From Lunatimonas lonarensis (GTDB lineage Bacteria; Bacteroidota; Bacteroidia; Cytophagales; Cyclobacteriaceae): 64,000 nucleotides of DNA. Below are positions 62,409 through 64,000 of this stretch, one piece after another. The number at the start of each line of letters is the position of its first letter. The first letter of the stretch is position 1. The DNA is taken from the NCBI RefSeq assembly GCF_000390185.1, contig NZ_AQHR01000110.1, forward strand, positions 124,001 through 188,000. The letters run 5' to 3'. The translations under genes were made by a program, and so were the position numbers. Below the pieces are notes generated by a model, which was given only the letters and a program-made list of their open reading frames with translations, was not told the DNA's origin and searched no databases.

Positions 62409-64000
62409 ATGAAGGTAAACCATTACTTGACAGGGAGTGGTAAATCGCTGCTCCTCGCCTTTGTCGCCATGCTGCTTGCAGTGGGCAGTTGGGCGCAGTC
62501 AGCCATCACGGGCGTAGTGCGTTCAGAAGGCGACAACGAGACCATACCGGGTGTTTCCGTGTTGGTAAAAGGTACGACTAGGGGCAGTGTCACTGACCTA
62601 GACGGCAGATTTCAGGTCAATGCTTCTCCTGGAGAAGTACTGACCGTCAGTTACATCGGCTACACGACTAAAGAAGTGACCGTACAGTCTGGACAGACCA
62701 GCTATGACATTAGCCTCGCTTCCTCCATGAGCGATCTTTCCGAAGTGATCGTGGTGGGATACGGCAGTCAGTTGAAAAAAGAGATTACCGGTGCCGTACA
62801 GTCGGTGAGTGGATCGGATCTATTGGATATGCCGGTTTCCCAAATTGGACAGAAGCTTCAGGGACGGTTGGCTGGTGTGCAGATCAATCAGACCACCGGA
62901 CGACCTGGACGTGGCATGTCCGTGCGGATTCGGGGCCAATTGTCCGTATCGGCTGGAAGTGAGCCTCTGTATGTGGTAGATGGTTTTCCGATCACCGGTG
63001 ACATCGGTGTGCTGAACCCGGATGAAATAGAGGATATCACCGTTTTGAAAGATGCATCGTCAACATCTCTCTACGGTTCCAGAGCTGCAAATGGCGTTGT
63101 ACTGATCACTACCAAGCGTGGAAAGGCGGGACAGACCAATGTGTCCCTCAACTACTACACCGGTATTCAGCATGTGCCTCATTACAACCGATTGGAAATG
63201 ATGGATGCCGTGGAATTTGCACAGTTCAAGAAAGAGTATTTTGAAGATGCAGGTAGACCGGTACCGGCGATGTTCCAAAACCCAGCTAGTTATGAGGGTC
63301 AAACTAACGATTGGTACGATGCCCTGCTTCAGACAGCTCCGATCTCGAACTACAACCTTACCATTACATCCAACACAGAAAGGGCAAGCACGTCGATTGT
63401 GGCAGGCTTTTTTGACCAACAAGGGGTGGTTTTAAACACGGATTACAAACGCTATTCATTGCGGTTAAATTCTGAATACAAGGTTTCCGATAAAGTACGT
63501 GTGGGTTTTAACGTTGCTCCCACCTATGTGAAGGACAATACCCCCCGAACCGATGGAAGTAGAGGAACAGGTATCTTGTTTAATGCCCTTCACACGTGGC
63601 CAAACATGCCGATATATGACGAAAATGGTGAGCTGACCTATTATAATCGATTTCCTGCTGAAACTGGAAACATCTTCGCTTATCCCAACTACGTCAGGGC
63701 AGCGCAGGAGATTACCAACGAAACGGAAGTTACCAATGTGCTGGCAAACGGGATGATCCAATATAGTCCGATTAAGGATTTGGTTATAAAGTCTACCATA
63801 AACGCAGAGATTCGTAACCAGAATTATTTTTGGTTTAATCCTTCTACGGCAAGTGCTGCGATGAATGTGCCTATTCCTACGGTTGCCATGTCCATTCGAG
63901 AGGGACTACAGGACTTTTCCTGGCTCAACGAAAACCTGGTAACCTATACGAAAAGCTTTAATGACCATAACTTTGAGCTATTAGGGGGATATACCAATCA
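62409..64000 (+). CDS. SusC/RagA TonB-linked outer-membrane transporter, 3' part beyond the window
   Basis: The ATG at 62409 opens a frame that runs to the end of the window (530 codons). Signal peptide (LLLAFVAMLLAVGSWAQ), regulatory-like domain (SAITGVVRSEGDNETIPGVS; VLVKGTTRGSVTDLDGRF), plug (KLQGRLAGVQINQTTGRPG; EPLYVVDGFPITGDIGVLNP; SLYGSRAANGVVLITTKRG) and the first part of the barrel. About half of a normal SusC is present. Two regulatory-looking repeats precede it. A SusD partner is expected just outside the window. Confidence 0.95.
   Translation, partial: MKVNHYLTGSGKSLLLAFVAMLLAVGSWAQSAITGVVRSEGDNETIPGVSVLVKGTTRGSVTDLDGRFQVNASPGEVLTVSYIGYTTKEVTVQSGQTSYDISLASSMSDLSEVIVVGYGSQLKKEITGAVQSVSGSDLLDMPVSQIGQKLQGRLAGVQINQTTGRPGRGMSVRIRGQLSVSAGSEPLYVVDGFPITGDIGVLNPDEIEDITVLKDASSTSLYGSRAANGVVLITTKRGKAGQTNVSLNYYTGIQHVPHYNRLEMMDAVEFAQFKKEYFEDAGRPVPAMFQNPASYEGQTNDWYDALLQTAPISNYNLTITSNTERASTSIVAGFFDQQGVVLNTDYKRYSLRLNSEYKVSDKVRVGFNVAPTYVKDNTPRTDGSRGTGILFNALHTWPNMPIYDENGELTYYNRFPAETGNIFAYPNYVRAAQEITNETEVTNVLANGMIQYSPIKDLVIKSTINAEIRNQNYFWFNPSTASAAMNVPIPTVAMSIREGLQDFSWLNENLVTYTKSFNDHNFELLGGYTN

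Noticed and set aside
1-64000. CRISPR arrays, transposases, integrases, rRNA or tRNA genes
   Set aside because: Looked for evenly spaced repeats, transposase or integrase proteins and RNA gene signatures; none seen.

Overview
The window is chromosomal DNA of a Bacteroidota bacterium, most likely a Cytophagales / Cyclobacteriaceae-type marine or soil heterotroph. The evidence is three SusC/RagA-type TonB-dependent transporters with SusD partners, a type IX secretion sorting domain on a GH5 enzyme, gliding-associated GldE, a CRTAC1/ASPIC FG-GAP lipoprotein, the 29-residue AURKAIP1/COX24-like basic protein next to RNase G, LysRS with a Bacteroidota-type C-terminal tail, and several -7 boxes that match the Bacteroidota consensus TAnnTTTG. 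Starts are often TTG or GTG and Shine-Dalgarno sequences are rare, which also fits.

Layout. 1-0.9 kb: the tail of an unidentified gene and two small divergent membrane proteins. 0.9-2.5 kb (-): an exported DUF5060/DUF4038/DUF5605 glycosidase. 2.6-5.6 kb: proline dehydrogenase and lysS. 5.8-11.3 kb: a glutathione-independent formaldehyde dehydrogenase-like enzyme, then three enolase-superfamily sugar-acid dehydratases (one unassigned, one DgoD-like, one ManD/RspA-like), all three with twin-arginine leaders. 11.5-21.1 kb: housekeeping genes (truA, SIMPL protein, GH5 with T9SS tail, RNase G, small ribosome-associated protein, TPR protein, HU, mutY, ssb, gldE). 21.5-27.5 kb: gltBD. 27.6-31.5 kb (-): a one-gene type IIG restriction-modification enzyme.

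31.8-38.3 kb: a four-gene minus-strand operon (two secreted Cog3964-type amidohydrolases, a Tat-leader SelA/DgaE-like PLP enzyme and a RidA lipoprotein) facing a divergent Nramp-fold transporter that has lost the canonical metal-binding residues. 38.8-46.9 kb: SusC, a SusD-like_2 lipoprotein and a large FG-GAP/ASPIC lipoprotein. 46.9-49.6 kb (-): a Tat-leader RidA followed by two bile-acid:sodium-symporter-family permeases. 49.8 kb: deoC. 50.7-57.2 kb: a planctomycete-type PSCyt1/DUF1549/DUF1553 cytochrome protein, a DUF1501 protein, a Tat-leader beta-propeller and a DUF418 membrane protein. 57.6-64 kb: SusC-SusD followed by a third SusC cut by the window end.

The most interesting theme is export. 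Enzyme families that normally work in the cytosol (galactonate and mannonate dehydratases, a PLP ammonia-lyase-like enzyme, RidA, a propeller) carry Tat or lipoprotein signals here. They sit beside outer-membrane SusCD uptake and beside inner-membrane carriers that could take organic acids. I infer a periplasmic catabolic system in which imported N-acyl or sugar-acid compounds are deacylated, deaminated or dehydrated before the inner membrane is crossed. Substrates cannot be read from the sequence.
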